This document shows, in pieces, positions 1-13,245 of a DNA stretch of 64,000 bases. The stretch covers positions 1 to 64,000 of the forward strand of contig JACATO010000032.1 in assembly GCA_018389105.1 (NCBI GenBank), given 5' to 3'. Numbering within the stretch: position 1 is the first letter of the stretch; the number at the start of each line of letters is the position of its first letter. The stretch is from Nautilus pompilius. Its lineage: Eukaryota; Mollusca; Cephalopoda; Nautilida; Nautilidae. The position numbers and the translations under genes were made by a program. The notes below the pieces were generated by a model, which was given only the letters and a program-made list of their open reading frames with translations, was not told where the DNA came from and ran no database searches.

Positions 1-240
1 AAAGAGATATGAGTTACTATAGAGAGAGGAAAGATTGGAGAGATATTACATCAGTACAGAAAGAGATATGATGTCAGTACAAGAGAGAGAGAGTTGCGAG
101 GATGATGGCAGAGAGAGAGGAGATGGAATAGAAGAGAAGAGAGGAGAGAGAGAGAGAGAGAGATCGAGAGAGAGCGAGCGCGCGATAGAGCTTCCTAGAG
201 TAGCAGATCGCTGCATCTACCTAGATCGCTTCTCTAATAG
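1..240. repeat. Imperfect GA-rich repeat at window edge
   Basis: Degenerate GAGA-rich sequence with irregular insertions. The ORF at 35-301 is low complexity (Glu/Arg) and not a gene. It resembles the irregular sequence at 43.9-44.17 kb. Confidence 0.7.
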
Positions 241-2576
241 CTCTCATGATCCCTTTAACAAGAAGAGTTCACGTCATCGTTTATCTTTTTTATCACACTA
301 GTATCCAACATTCTAACATGTAAAGCTCATCAGAACGCTTCATCACTACACACGGTTTCGCCTTCATATTTCCATATTCAGTGGCTACCAAAATACGACC
401 AATTTTTACATAAATTCGCACTAATAAATACTGAACCCTGACTCAGGTCACCGTGGTCCGTATCGGCTCAGGGTTAAGAAACCAAGAACTTGAAATCTAA
501 TCTTCTCCACAATCGCCGAGCAACAATGACTTTAGAAATTAATTGGCAGAAAAATTTTTAGTCGGCTAAAAACCTGAAACCTGTCAAGATATTTTAAGAT
601 ATTATTCTTTGTCATCCTTGAGATAGGAAAGTTGAAGGTAGAAGAACTGGAATTCTGTCATATAGATCGTACAGTAAGTTTTTGTAAGCCCGAATCTTAT
701 TGCGTGCTATTATTGTATAATGACTACGGAAGTTTCCATGCTACAAAATTGCGCGTCGCGTCTACCCGGGATTGTTAATGTACACGACCATTTTCTGCCT
801 ATCGCATGGCACCAGAACTATTCGGTCTCACTTCAAAATCCTTACTCTTTATTCTTTTGTAATCTAAGGAGACATTCAGAGTCTTTAACGGTTTAGTTTT
901 CTCACTGTAAGACGTCCGTAAACAGAAGATAGGTATTTTAAACGTCTTAATCGCTCAGAATAAATCAACGATTTAATTTTAGGAAGCAAAAAAAATCTGA
1001 GGTTTTAGTTTGTATGTAAATAACTTGTTAAAAAGGACTTATATCATGAAAAGCATTCTCAAAACGAGGCTAGAGTACCGGTGGATATAGTATTTCCTAT
1101 ATATCGAGAGTGGAAAGGATAATTACTGATTTCATTTCATATGACCGTAACCAAAATCCAAAACGAGAAATAGTTATGCCAAAGAAAACAAGGGATTGTT
1201 GTCATAGTGATTGCCATGAACGAATTTACTTCATCATGTCCATTTGTCGCCCAAGAAAATATTTTACATGCTTTTGAACTGCATGAATTAATACTTTGAC
1301 CCTGTGTAGATGTAAATTGGTTTATAAGATATAACGGCTTTTGAAAGAAAGAAAAGTATTTAAAGACGCATGTATCATGATTTGTCAATTATTCTTTTCA
1401 ATAAGCGTGTCATTTTTACTTTTACAACTATGAATGATATTCTCTTAAACTTCCAGGAATCTATTACAACAAATTTAGAAACGATTGCCAAAATTATATT
1501 GTTTTTGCTCTAGAAATCTGTTTCCAAGTGTTCACTCTAAGCTTTAAGGTGAATTCGCTCAATAGTCATCCTACCAACCTTCATATAAGGCAACAATAAT
1601 TAGGAAAGCAAACTCGGAACTTTAGTTATGCTTTGCTATACTAATTTATGTTTTGTGGAAGAAAGGATCAAAACCTTAACAACACTGACAATCCGTAGTG
1701 TAAGCCCAAAGCGAATGAAGAAGGTGCCCTGCAGATGCTGGCGAGATGCAGTGTTAGATGTCGCATCTGCCCATGACGTAACAATTAGATTAGTTTACCA
1801 CCAAGTTAAAAGCAAAGAAAACATTAAAAGATACGGGGATCAGGGACGACTCGTTTCTTGATTTGTAATTGCTTCCATGTTAATAGTTCAGATTATTTCG
1901 ACCGATTCCAGCCGAATGATAACAGAGTCTCTTCCATTGCTGTCGTACACAAAGCCGCCGAAGCTTCCGGTCTCTGGATAATCGATAACTTTCCTCGCAC
2001 TACACCGGGAAGGTTCTGGGTGGGTGGGGGGGGCAAATGGTATCTCCGTATCTCCTGGATCGCCAGCTATAAAAATCAATGGAATGGCGGCGAATCCATG
2101 CTTATCTTCGCAGTACAGTTCACTTTACGTTTCATATAATGTGGTTAATAGAAATACTAAGAACGTTCAACTGAAACTCGGCCGGACGCCATTACGACTC
2201 TAGTCTTTCATCCGGATTCTATTTCAGTTCAGTGTCCCTAGTAATTTTAGAAATGCATTTCATAGTGCAACGTATAAAGGGGGCACATGTCAAGGAATCG
2301 GATTTTTACCACCTCACCGACAGAAGCCACATAGAAGTGGCGTCTGAGAAGAGATTGTTCTGTTCTGTTTATTCATGTGGTCAAAGACAAACGATTTCAA
2401 GTGTTATGCCTGAGCGGAGGCGCACACTATATCTGTGTGACTTAACGTTAGGTCAGATTAAACCTTTATTAATCGCAAATTCTGAACGTAAGTTGGTTCT
2501 GGAAATATAGGGAGAACACGGGGCGCGATTGTTTATGTTGAACATTTATTTATAGCAAAGTTTTAGAGAAGAAGAC
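241..2576. other. No gene recognised
   Basis: Ordinary AT-rich sequence. Short open frames (1137-1388 minus, 1628-1861, 1858-2139, 2232-2510) show no family motifs, codon-like bias or splice context I can support. Confidence 0.6.
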
Positions 2577-2597
2577 AGAGATGGAGAGAGAGAGATG

Positions 2598-2675
<78 letters not shown>

Positions 2676-2721
2676 AGAGAGAGATGAAGAGGGAGAGAGA
2701 AGACAGAGAGAGACAGACAAC

Positions 2722-2804
<83 letters not shown>

Positions 2805-2850
2805 CAGACAGAGAGAAAGAGAGAGAGAGATAGAGACAGACAGACAGAGA

Positions 2851-2931
<81 letters not shown>

Positions 2932-2954
2932 AGACAGACAGAGAGAAAAGAGAA

Positions 2955-2988
<34 letters not shown>

Positions 2989-2990
2989 GC

Positions 2991-3046
<56 letters not shown>

Positions 3047-3061
3047 AGATGGAGAGAGAGA
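2577..3061. repeat. (GA)n/(CAGA)n microsatellite
   Basis: About 480 bp of GA dinucleotides with GACAGACAGA interruptions. It is purine-only on the + strand. No coding. Confidence 0.95.
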
Positions 3062-4551
3062 AGTTTATCTATACGTGTTTGCTGAAGGACTTATTCTTCC
3101 ATCTCATTTTAAAAATAATAAATAAAACTCGAAACTCTCGTCATAAGTTTGAAAAAACTTTGAAGTAATTCAGAAATGAAAACTATCGCTTGAACTGCGT
3201 AATCAGACCAAGTTAAATTGGTAAAATCATGCATGACTCTTGTACAGTAATTTGTTTGTGTTTTATTGAAAAGCTAGATCCCCCCCAACTCGACTGATTT
3301 AACTCGTCGTGTGCTGGCTACTACTTTCGTTTTTACTAGAAATCTCTAGTCCGCAGCTAAACTATAAACAGTTAACGGTTTTAAAATTATTATTGTTATC
3401 TACTTTTTATTTTATGGATTTAAAGAAAAGCTTTCGGTTTGGATTACGGGTAGATTTTACTTTTAGAATTATACTGAGCTATCAGAAAAATTCTCGACAG
3501 AAATGCCAAAGTGCTTTAGTGGGTTTTTTTCCCCCTCTTTCCAAACCAAAGAACAGAACGTCTAGGAAGATCCAGTGACACTTAATCCCGAAGCCATTCT
3601 TTGGAAACCAACACCCTACAGAGCGCGAAGGCCGCATAGGAGATAGATGAAGTCTTCTTGATTTTTAACCAAATAAATATCCATTAAAAACTTACGTTCG
3701 TGATTAACCGAATGTCTAAATTTTTGTCGGATTCTCTTCATTCGACGCCAGCCCTGTGTACTTTCCGAAAAGATTGCAATACTGTGCGCGTGTACTCAAA
3801 CATTTTAAGTCAGTATGCGGTAAATAATGTATTGTTCTGATGACTCACCTGAAAGCTTATTGTCAGACGTAGAAACAAAAACAGCTGTTTCTGAATCACC
3901 GCGCAAAATGTGTCAGTTATGTAGCTATTAACTGTTTCCTTTCCTAATTACGGCAGTCATTGACATTGACTTGAGCATCGACCGCATTTTGATAATCATA
4001 TTTCGGTTAATAATAGTATTGATTATTTAGAAACGAATCGAATTTACATCAAATACATCTTAAAACCAGTTCTATTACGGTTTCCCCAGCAGCCAGTAAA
4101 TAAAAGCCAACATTCACGCATGAAATAAGTAAAAAGTTACATTGGCATTTTACCGGAACAATGCAGACTCTGTGTCTCTTAACTCACTAATTAGATATCC
4201 AGTGATATAATTGAAAATAAATTTACCATGATGGCGCTCACAACATTGGAGAAAATTAAGTTAAAAATCCTATTGAGAAACAGTTTTCTTTGCTGGGAGC
4301 CTTTTATAAGCACACTGGCTGTGATTTTTCCACAAAGTAAACAAATCAGTCATCGTCAATCCTGGCGTCAAGGAAATTTAACTCTTTACCAAATAATTAC
4401 GGAGGATTTTTTTCCGCTGATACAATTTCGATTGTTCGATTTTCTTAAATGCTGCGCATGTTCAGTTTTATAGAACTTTAGATTGGTATATATCTATATT
4501 TATCTGCCATTGTGAAAATGTGTAAGGTCCGTGACGGATGCAGAGATATGA
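3062..4551. other. No gene recognised
   Basis: AT-rich sequence between the (GA)n tract and the 47-bp minisatellite. The open frames at 3309-3578 and 4228-4473 have no recognisable features. Confidence 0.6.
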
Positions 4552-5140
4552 ACAAGCCGAGTAGATCAACGGGCTAACCTCCCTTCTTCACACGGTGGAC
4601 AAGCCGAGTAGACCAACGGGCTAACCTCCCTTCTTCACACGGTGGACAAGCCGAGTAGACCAACGGGCTAACCTCCCTTCTTCACACGGTGGACAAGCCG
4701 AGTAGACCAACAGGCTAACCTCCCCTTTTCACACGGTGGACAAGCCGAGTAGACCAACGGGCTAACCTCCCTTCTTCACACGGTGGACAAGCAGTAGATC
4801 ACTGGCTAACCTCCCTTCTTCACACGGTGGACAAGCCGAGTAGACCAACGGGCTAACCTCCCTTCTTCACACGGTGGACAAGCCGAGTAGACCAACTGGC
4901 TAACCTCCCTTCTTCACACGGTGGACAAGCCGAGTAGACCAACGGGCTAACCTCCCTTCTTCACACGGTGGACAAGCCGAGTAGACCAACGGGCTAACCT
5001 CCCTTCTTCACACGGTGGACAAGCCGAGTAGACCAACGGGCTAACCTCCCTTCTTCACACGGTGGACAAGCCGAGTAGACCAACAGGCTAACCTCCCCTT
5101 TTCACACGGTGGACAAGCCGAGTAGACCAACGGGCTAACC
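4552..5140. repeat. 47-bp minisatellite, about 12.6 copies
   Basis: The unit is ACAAGCCGAGTAGACCAACG, then GGCTAACCTCCCTTCTTCAC and ACGGTGG. The spacing is 47 bp from 4552, except one 45-bp variant copy at 4787. Two copies (from 4693 and 5067) share the same double variant (CAACAGG with CCCCTTTTC), suggesting duplication of a multi-unit block. It is not coding. Confidence 0.95.
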
Positions 5141-8100
5141 CGAATGGTCCCTTTCTTGACACGGGAGGCCATGAACTCTTGCAATATTGTAGCAACCACA
5201 AAATTTCCGCAGCAAGCGGTAACTAATGTAAAAACACTTCAGTTTCACACATTTCCTGCCGGAAAAATTCTGAAGACTTAAAGACTTTTTTTTTTTCCAT
5301 TTACACTCGAAGATCCACTTTCAGAGATCTGTATTTATTTTGTTCGCCTAAAAGAAAACCAAAGTTAATAGGTTTCGTAGTAAAGCGGTAGAAAAAAAGG
5401 GAGAAAATTATTTTTCGACCACTCTAAAGACGACGGATACCAAATAACCGATAATGGAACGCAAAGTTCCTTACTCGGAATGGATTAATAGTTTTTTTTC
5501 CAGCCAGCCTTTAGTTACTCGATGAATGATATTGAAGAACAATGATTTTGTTTTCTGATTTCATTTGATAAAAAAATATTGATCATGTGTCTCAACATCT
5601 ACTTTAACTCATCCAAAAACATTTATAGAAACAAGAAGAAAAGCCGTTTCTATCAAACGATCGTGTGATGAGAAGAGTCCTCCACGTGGTATCCATCGCC
5701 TGCGTGCGAGCAGCCCAGGGTGCCACCCATTTTAGCTGGAATGTCTCCCCAGACCGCAGGCCTAGACAGGGTGACATGGCAACTGCTAAACTCTCGAAAC
5801 GATATTCCCGCACAAATGGCTGGCAACAGATGAACGAGAGAAGCCACTCACCACCAGCTAAAAACTGATACAGCACGGGCCCTTTGGGGTCCAAATTGCA
5901 GCTGCTGTCTGACGAGAAAGGCCGCCAGACCTTAAATTGCTTCTCCGCCCTGGCAGCAGTGGGCTGGGTGTACGCAACAGGACGGTAGACATGAGGAACC
6001 ATTTTTCTAGCATAACGAATTTCCATGCAGAACATTATCGCGCTTCAGAGGTGGGTTAAAGTATTTAAAAAGTCAACAACAAACAAAACTTTAGTCTACG
6101 ATCAAAGGAATTCCTTTCAAACAAAGACGTTGGCCTATTTTTATATTTTTTTAATTAAAAAAAAAGAAAGGAATTGTCTACTTTCGTCAACAGCCCAATC
6201 CGTCTTATCCACAGAAACTCGGCAGCTTTTGGCCGAGTTTTACTTCACAAAGAATCTGAAATATCGCTCTAGATGTATGGTTATCAGAACGAAAACTAAT
6301 TACCTAACCAATCAGGTGTGCTTTTAAAATTTGGGGAACGTTGAATTTAAGTTTGTTTTGTTCGCTTGGTGCAGTCGAAATATTTGCTTCCAGCATCTTT
6401 TCGCCTCGAGAACAAAGAACTCGTTCGATTTAGCTGGCAGAACCGTACCGGAATTTGCGTAACTCAGTATCCACTACTTATACCAAAAGTTAATGTTCAG
6501 TTTGGTGCAAGACTAATCAAGAGGCTTCACGTCCGTCGCTGGCCGTAAATATTCTCCTAATTGATTACCTGACGATTCCTGCTGCTTGTTGAATAAATTT
6601 CCGGAAACTTGTCCGGATATCTGCGAAACCAGAAAAAAGTATATGAAGTACCTCGACGTCAGACATTATTATAGAAAGCGGGGGATATATATATTTGTGG
6701 CTTCAGGTCAATTGGTTTTCGCTTTCACGTTTGTATTTTTGTTGCTTCTCTAAACGCCTTGAATTCAATAAAAATAATCTGGATACTTCGACAATTTTCC
6801 GAGCAAATCTAATCACAGTTTTCTGGAAAATGTTTTATTGTTCACCGCAAGCAGGAAGCGGCTGATTCTCTCGTGATAATTCCGATCTCTTCTGTTGCGA
6901 TATTTATTGTTTTGTTTTGGTATTGAGGGAGGAAATCTCAGACACAAGACGGCTATACTGGTTTCGTGAACACGACTGATACTTTAAAATGACCGTGGTA
7001 TCATTACAGCCAGTGGAACGAATTTGTCTTATATTAAGGAGCAACGATCGTCTTCCCCTAAAAGATAAATAAGTGAAAACTTGTTTGTTTATTTATTTAA
7101 ATATCTTAATGCATCATAAAAAAATTCTGTATATTTTTAGTGCGTTTTATTGAACAGAAAGGGCCCAAGGCACAAAAAGTTTACGTCATACCTCTCGTGA
7201 CGTCATACAGGGGAAGCAAGTACAGGATTTTGTGTATTCATCTGTCGGATTAACAAGTTTGAAAAATATGCTAAATTAACGGATGAGGTTTCGATACAAG
7301 GTTCTACGGCCGTTACTAACCGTAGACCTTTATACCCAGCGATCTTCATTCTGCTTATTTTACACCTGAATGTCTTCTGTTGTTTGTTGTTCTTTTTAAA
7401 TATTAATCTACCTTATGATTCTTGCTCTTGATCTTAGCAGTGCTCTTCGGTGATAATCAGCTGGATTAGAAGCAGCGATCTGTAATATTACTGGCGTTCT
7501 TTTTGCCTAGAATCTAGTTTCAGAAAAACGTGTAATGCTAGTGCAGACTTTAATAAGTAGTGTTTATACTGGTTTATTTAGTTACTTTATAAAATTCTTA
7601 CTTGTTTTATACAAAAAAATCTATAGTTATTTAGCTTCAGATTACATTTATACACTCACTAAATCGTAATGATTTTTTGAAGCATCTGATTTTGCGCCAA
7701 ATTTTACTCCATGCTGTTTTTTAATAGCTATATAGAATGTACATAACAGATGGAATGTGTGCAGAGTCTGTTCTTTATAATGACAACTAACCTTTTCATA
7801 CCGGCGTCATGTGGTTCGCAGAAAAGATGCCGGCCAAGTCACGTGGGCGATACGGAGAACCTTCACTGCACTATTATCTGTTATTTTAGTTAACAGTGTA
7901 TAGAAAAATACTAAAAGTCATCAATAAGATGATCGAATTTTCAGTACAAGGCGTTTCTAAAATCTTTGAGAGGTTTCAATAACTGATGAACTACATGAGA
8001 CAGAACAAAAATTAACTGTATTACAAGGGCTACTCGCCTGTTGTTTTTAGTGATGTGGCACGGCTGTCATATTTAGTGATACAAAGCTCAGCATCATTTT

Positions 8101-9561
8101 CTAACGCCTTTAATACATTCTCCACCGCCATGTGACGGGTGGCTGCTTCGATGACCTCACTTTCAAGACGTTGTGAACTGTTGAAAAGGGAGTATTCAAT
8201 TCACGTGAGGCGCGGTGAAGCGAATTCTTGCGGGCTTCTTAAAAAAATACTTCTTTCACGGCTGCAATGGCCTCTTGACTGGAACTTGGTCTACCAGAGC
8301 GTTTTCTGTTATTGACTGCCAGCTCCTAGTGAAATTATCAGACGGCGGGTTCAATTTAGCAAGTCACATGACACAGTTAGCATTCACAGTCTTGACCACA
8401 CAGTAGCTTGAGCAGCGAAAGAAAATATTAATTAACATCGTTAAGCATAAGGATTTTTTAAAACACAATTTACTTTCATTTTGTATCTTAAATAGTAGAA
8501 CAATTATTAAGCAGTGAAGCTTTTCAAGAACGGTACAAACACCAAGTATTTATATCTGTTCGTTAAGACGGCGAATTTCTACTGACAACCATTCGATACG
8601 TCAGCAATTATGCTTATGATAACCGTTTTCTAATCCAAGTCCTGCCATTTCCCTGTTAAGAAAAGACGTAATCAGGGTCGATGTAATTGACGCAAAATAC
8701 AAAATAAATCCTATACGAATTGTTAATACAAAACCACCTTTAGCTCATCTTCCTTTGCCATGTTGAAAAAATCAATCAAGTTACTTAGACAATCGATTAT
8801 CTTGTAGAATTCTTGGAACTTAATTTGTGATTTTTAATCTGAGTTCATCCGCTGGCATTTGCCAACGTTTTCCCTACACGACAAATTGTTCTTTACCAAT
8901 GCTTGCCGCCACTCTAGTTGGATGAAATCAACTTTAATTGTGGTTAAATGCGGGAAAAGGGTCGGGAATATTATTTCCAAAGTGCGCACCTAAAAGCCAC
9001 TCAAAGACGAAATATTAAACCAGTTTTCCTTTTCTTTCGTCCCTGTATACCTAGAGATTCGCTGATTTGTCTTATTTAATGTCGACGAAAATTGGTTTTG
9101 AAAATGAAAGTGGTGATCGCGGGAGTTGTTGTCGATGTTAATCTTTTCCCGGAGCAAAACCTCTCTGACAATGTGTGTAAAAGCATCGTCAATGCAATTT
9201 ATTCCAGACGATGTTTAGATTGCGAAGCCCTTTTTTTTTCATTAGACGAAAACTGGTTAGCTGCTTGTTTATCCGTGTTTCTGAAATAGGGATTTTATGA
9301 GGAGGGGGGAAAAAAAAGAAGAAGCGATTAATGAGATTTAAGTTCACGACAGAACTTCATCATTTAAGAGACTTTTTGACGCCAGCGTTTCATGAATATG
9401 CACTTTATTTATGGAATAAAATGACGGTAATAACAGGCGATTGCAAAATCATGAAAGGTTTCTTTTCTCAAATCTGATACATGGAAAATTTAAAGAAAAC
9501 GAAACAATAGGGTTTAAGGCTATTTTCAAATTCCTGGACCTCTGTTTGTATTATGTTGCAG
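5141..9561. other. No gene recognised; expected place for an SLC6-like TM1 exon
   Basis: The upstream coding exon(s) of the SLC6-like gene should precede 9562, but no TM1-like G-N-x-WRFP-x-x-x-x-x-NGG frame with a phase-1 donor was seen here. The longest frame, 5604-6035 minus (143 codons), has no domain, signal or family motif and is judged chance. Confidence 0.5.
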
Positions 9562-9696
9562 GTCTGTTCCTGGTGGCGTTTTACAATTTGGCCTTCTTGA
9601 TATGCATCCCCATCTGCTATGTGCAATTGAAACTGGGATCCCTGTACCGAACAGGCATTGTAGGGGTCATAGGGTCAGTCATCCCACTTTTTAAAG
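9562..9696 (+). CDS. SLC6-like exon: TM2 and first intracellular loop
   Basis: The acceptor is TTATGTTGCAG and the donor is AAAG|GTAAGT. It enters in phase 1 and leaves in phase 1. It encodes a hydrophobic helix (GLFLVAFYNLAFLICIPI) followed by YVQLKLGSLYRTGIVGV and IPLFKG. This is the family pattern of TM2, E-L-x-L-G-Q, G-x-IGVW and P-x-FKG. The open frame continues upstream to 9441 but loses family resemblance before the acceptor, so the exon is taken to start at 9562. Confidence 0.85.
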
Positions 9697-12600
9697 GTAA
9701 GTTAACACGTAAGAAGACGTAGTCATTAAAGAGGATTTCATACTGTAAAAGTGAGCAAGGAGATTGATAAAAAAAATAATGTATTTGTATTCAAAGGAAT
9801 CTCCGGAGCCACGGAGAATCAGTTAAAACCCTGCGAAACATTGTTCCATTACTGAGAAAGAGAATTTTTATTCTTTCATTCTGCTTTTCTTCATCTGCCA
9901 TTGCGAATAGTAAATTATCGTTAGTTTTATTTCCAAGAGAAAACAAATATATTATTACGACTTGAGTGGTAAGATATCGTGTCTTGACCCTGTCTAAACG
10001 TTTTGAAATAGGGATTTTAGGGGAAAAAAGCAGGATTGACAGGAGGCTGAGATCGGACTTGTATAATGTGCATGTGACTTCGCGTGATGGTTCTCGTTGA
10101 GTCACGTGACTCTTTACGTTATTCAGAGACGTGAGTTCACTTAACAAGAGAACTGCAAACAAACAAGACACTTTATTTGGGACTTTTACTCAAGGCCAGC
10201 AGATACAAGTCTTCACTTTCTGTTCTGTACGCTACCAAACTTAGCTCCCCTTTCTAGTTTCTCTTCTGTACGAATGTGTAACCGAGTTTATGGAGCCGTT
10301 GAAATTTTACCAGTTTTTATAGTTGTACGAAAATTAATCTGCTACATTAAAAAAAAAAAAAAAATGACAATTTTTTTTATTATCTACAATTTAGTTTAGT
10401 TTACTGCAACAAATTTTACAGAGGAACTGGACGGATTGGATAAATACATAAAGATGCTTAAATATTTGCGTTGAAAGTGGCCTTCCTCTAAAAATGGCGA
10501 GACATTTTTGGATTATTTGGCACATCGATTCTCTTTCTAGAAAGATCTCGTCACCCACAGAGGATAAGCGGTGCAATGTCACTGAGAACAGGTGTAGCAG
10601 CTTCCGCTGGTTAAGTCCAGTAATTAGCAATTTAATAACCAATAATCGTGAAAACAACGGAAGCAGCCAACAGCTTTTCTCCGCCATTTTTATTCTTTTC
10701 CTGTGTCGATTAATGCCAGTGGATGCATATAAACAGTTTTGAAATAAAACCCAAGGCTGCAGCTTTCGGACGAGATTGATACAACCAGGTCCAGGTCCAG
10801 GAATATTCTTTGCCTGCTGCTGATTAAAGACAATTAAACTTAGCATTTGGGGGGACATTTACCGCCCACTTTTAAAAGAATAGTCACGATACTATATCTG
10901 GTGTTGGTGGATATTTCAAATGCCCATCTGTATCAAAAATATTAGGTGTGATAAAATTAATCAGGATTCGATGTATCCTTCCTATAATACATTTGTAGAT
11001 AATCGAAAGACTATGTGAAAGGATAATTTAAATATATATACTGTATATACATATAACCTTACGATAAATCGCAGGTATAATGTAAATAAGAGGCGCACAT
11101 TTATGTCTCTACGTAATTCATGTCTACTGCTACAATTTGGAATAATATACATAATATTTGCGCCCCTTAATTACATCACGGTATATACGAGTGGAAACTG
11201 TAGTGATGGCAAAATGGCTGACGGCAGCCATGTCTGAGTGATTGGGATGGGATCAGCCTGCCGGAGTGAATGACTGGAAACCATCTCCCTTTGTCTCAGT
11301 TTCTGACAAATGTTTTTTGAACGAGACGACAAATAAAAGCTATTGGAGGGGGAGAGCGATATGTCTACAGTCTGTGAACAAAAGCTGGAGAGGAGGCCTT
11401 TGTGCGAACAGATATTCTCCAGTGACTCAGGAAGAAACAAAAGAAAGATAAAAGAAAATGGATGAAATTTAGAGAGAGAGAGAGGGGAGAGAGATGGAGA
11501 TATATATACATATATATATATAATTTTTGTAAGCTGAAATATAACACAGCCTCGTGTCAATCCATTCTGTCTCTCGCATGAAAGACCCTCAAACGAGAAT
11601 CAATATTAAAATTTGTATTTTCATTGCTTTTTCCCATCAGTGAATCTGTGATGAAATACAGTTGTTCTTCTGAAGTAAAATTAATTTAAAATTAGGTTAT
11701 TTTGTTAATTTTTAATGTGTATATCGGATTCTTTGTCTATTAGTAAATACTAGAAGCAGACAAATTCTCTAAATTAAGAACGCCCCCAACGCGCAGAGAT
11801 GTTATATATGTATATACCTTAAATAAATAATATTGTGGTTTTATTGTCTTAAATAGCTCAATCACTTTCAGTTTTCGAGCTCCATGACATCACTGTAAAG
11901 TGCGCAATTCGTTATTATTTTCGATGTAGCCTAAAACAAGATGGATACGTATTTTTTATTAAGATTTAAAACATTAATTTGATCCGAGCGTGGAGCTGAA
12001 CCTTATCTTCCAACTTTTAAGTTTCTCCTCCGCTGTTTGAATACTATTTTGAAAGATGATACTTATTCTTGGTGCTGCTGCTGCCGCTTTTGGATGATAG
12101 AATGAACAGATCGTGACCACTTAATCCTTCTTGACTTGCAGGTGCTGGCGTCGCTCTTCTCTTGATGACCTACCTCCGCTGTCTCGTCCAGGGCGTGGAG
12201 CTCGGCTATGGCCTCTTCTTCGCGTTTGCTTCACTCATCCAGCCATTCGCTTGGAGTCACAGTTACAGGAACGCCACGGGCTGGTGAGCAGGTCTTGTCT
12301 TTCTTTAAAACAGCATCGCCACCACCAACAACAAATCCCAGTCTGCCACGGTCTAGATTTCCCCCGCGAGAACGAAACACCGTAAGACAAACAGAGAGCT
12401 GTTGCTGAAAATGCATTCAGCTTTATCAAAGTAAGATAACTGAAACGCGAAAAATGTCGGTTATCGAGACGCGGTGACGTCACAGAGCTGTTGCTGAAAA
12501 TGCATTCAGCTTTATCAAAGTACGATAGCTGAAACGCGAAAAATGTCGGTTATCGAGACGCGGTCACGTCACAGAGCTGTTGCTGAAAATGCATTCAGCT

Positions 12601-13192
12601 TTATCAAAGTACGATAACTGAAACGCGAAAAATTTCGGTTATCGAGACGCGGTGACGTCACAGAGCTGTTGCTGAAAATGCATTCAGCTTTATCAAAGTA
12701 CGATAACTGAAACGCGAAAAATGTCGGTTATCGAGACGCGGTGACGTCACAGAGCTGTTGCTGAAAATGCATTCAGCTTTATCAAAGTACGATAACTGAA
12801 ACGCGAAAAATGTCGGTTATCGAGACGCGGTCACGTCACAGAGCTGTTGCTGAAAATGCATTCAGCTTTATCAAAGTAAGATAACCGAAACGCGAAAAAT
12901 GTCGGTTATCGAGACGCGGTGACGTTACTTCATGTGATAAATATTTTAAAAAAGGAAGAATCAGGTGACATGTAAACATCTTGGTTGTAAGCATGCATTA
13001 TTTTACTCCGATAAGCTGGATACACTTCTTTAGAAAAGTTGTCTTAACCTATTGATCCCTGTGTTGTTTACTATGACTATGTCATATAACCAGGGGTCAA
13101 TGAGTTAAACAAAACTGACAGTTTCACGTGGAAGATCTTAATTTTGTACGAATCAAGAAAGTCTCAAGAATTTATTATTATTATTATTATTA

Positions 13193-13245
<53 letters not shown>

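Noticed and set aside
4552-5140. CRISPR-like array
   Set aside because: The repeats are directly adjacent with no unique spacers, in an animal genome; it is a minisatellite.
5604-6035. 143-codon open frame on the minus strand
   Set aside because: No recognisable domain, no splice context, and overlapping frames on both strands of similar quality; consistent with chance in a GC-richer patch.
9791-10858. Minus-strand frames of 126 and 155 codons, partly repeated at 33.5-34.5 kb
   Set aside because: They lie in the duplicated 1.44-kb segment, but frames diverge between copies through small indels and show no domain.
12131-12483. Several overlapping frames past the TM3 exon
   Set aside because: They run through the donor into the 89-bp array; the SLC6-like reading with matching phases explains the coding part.
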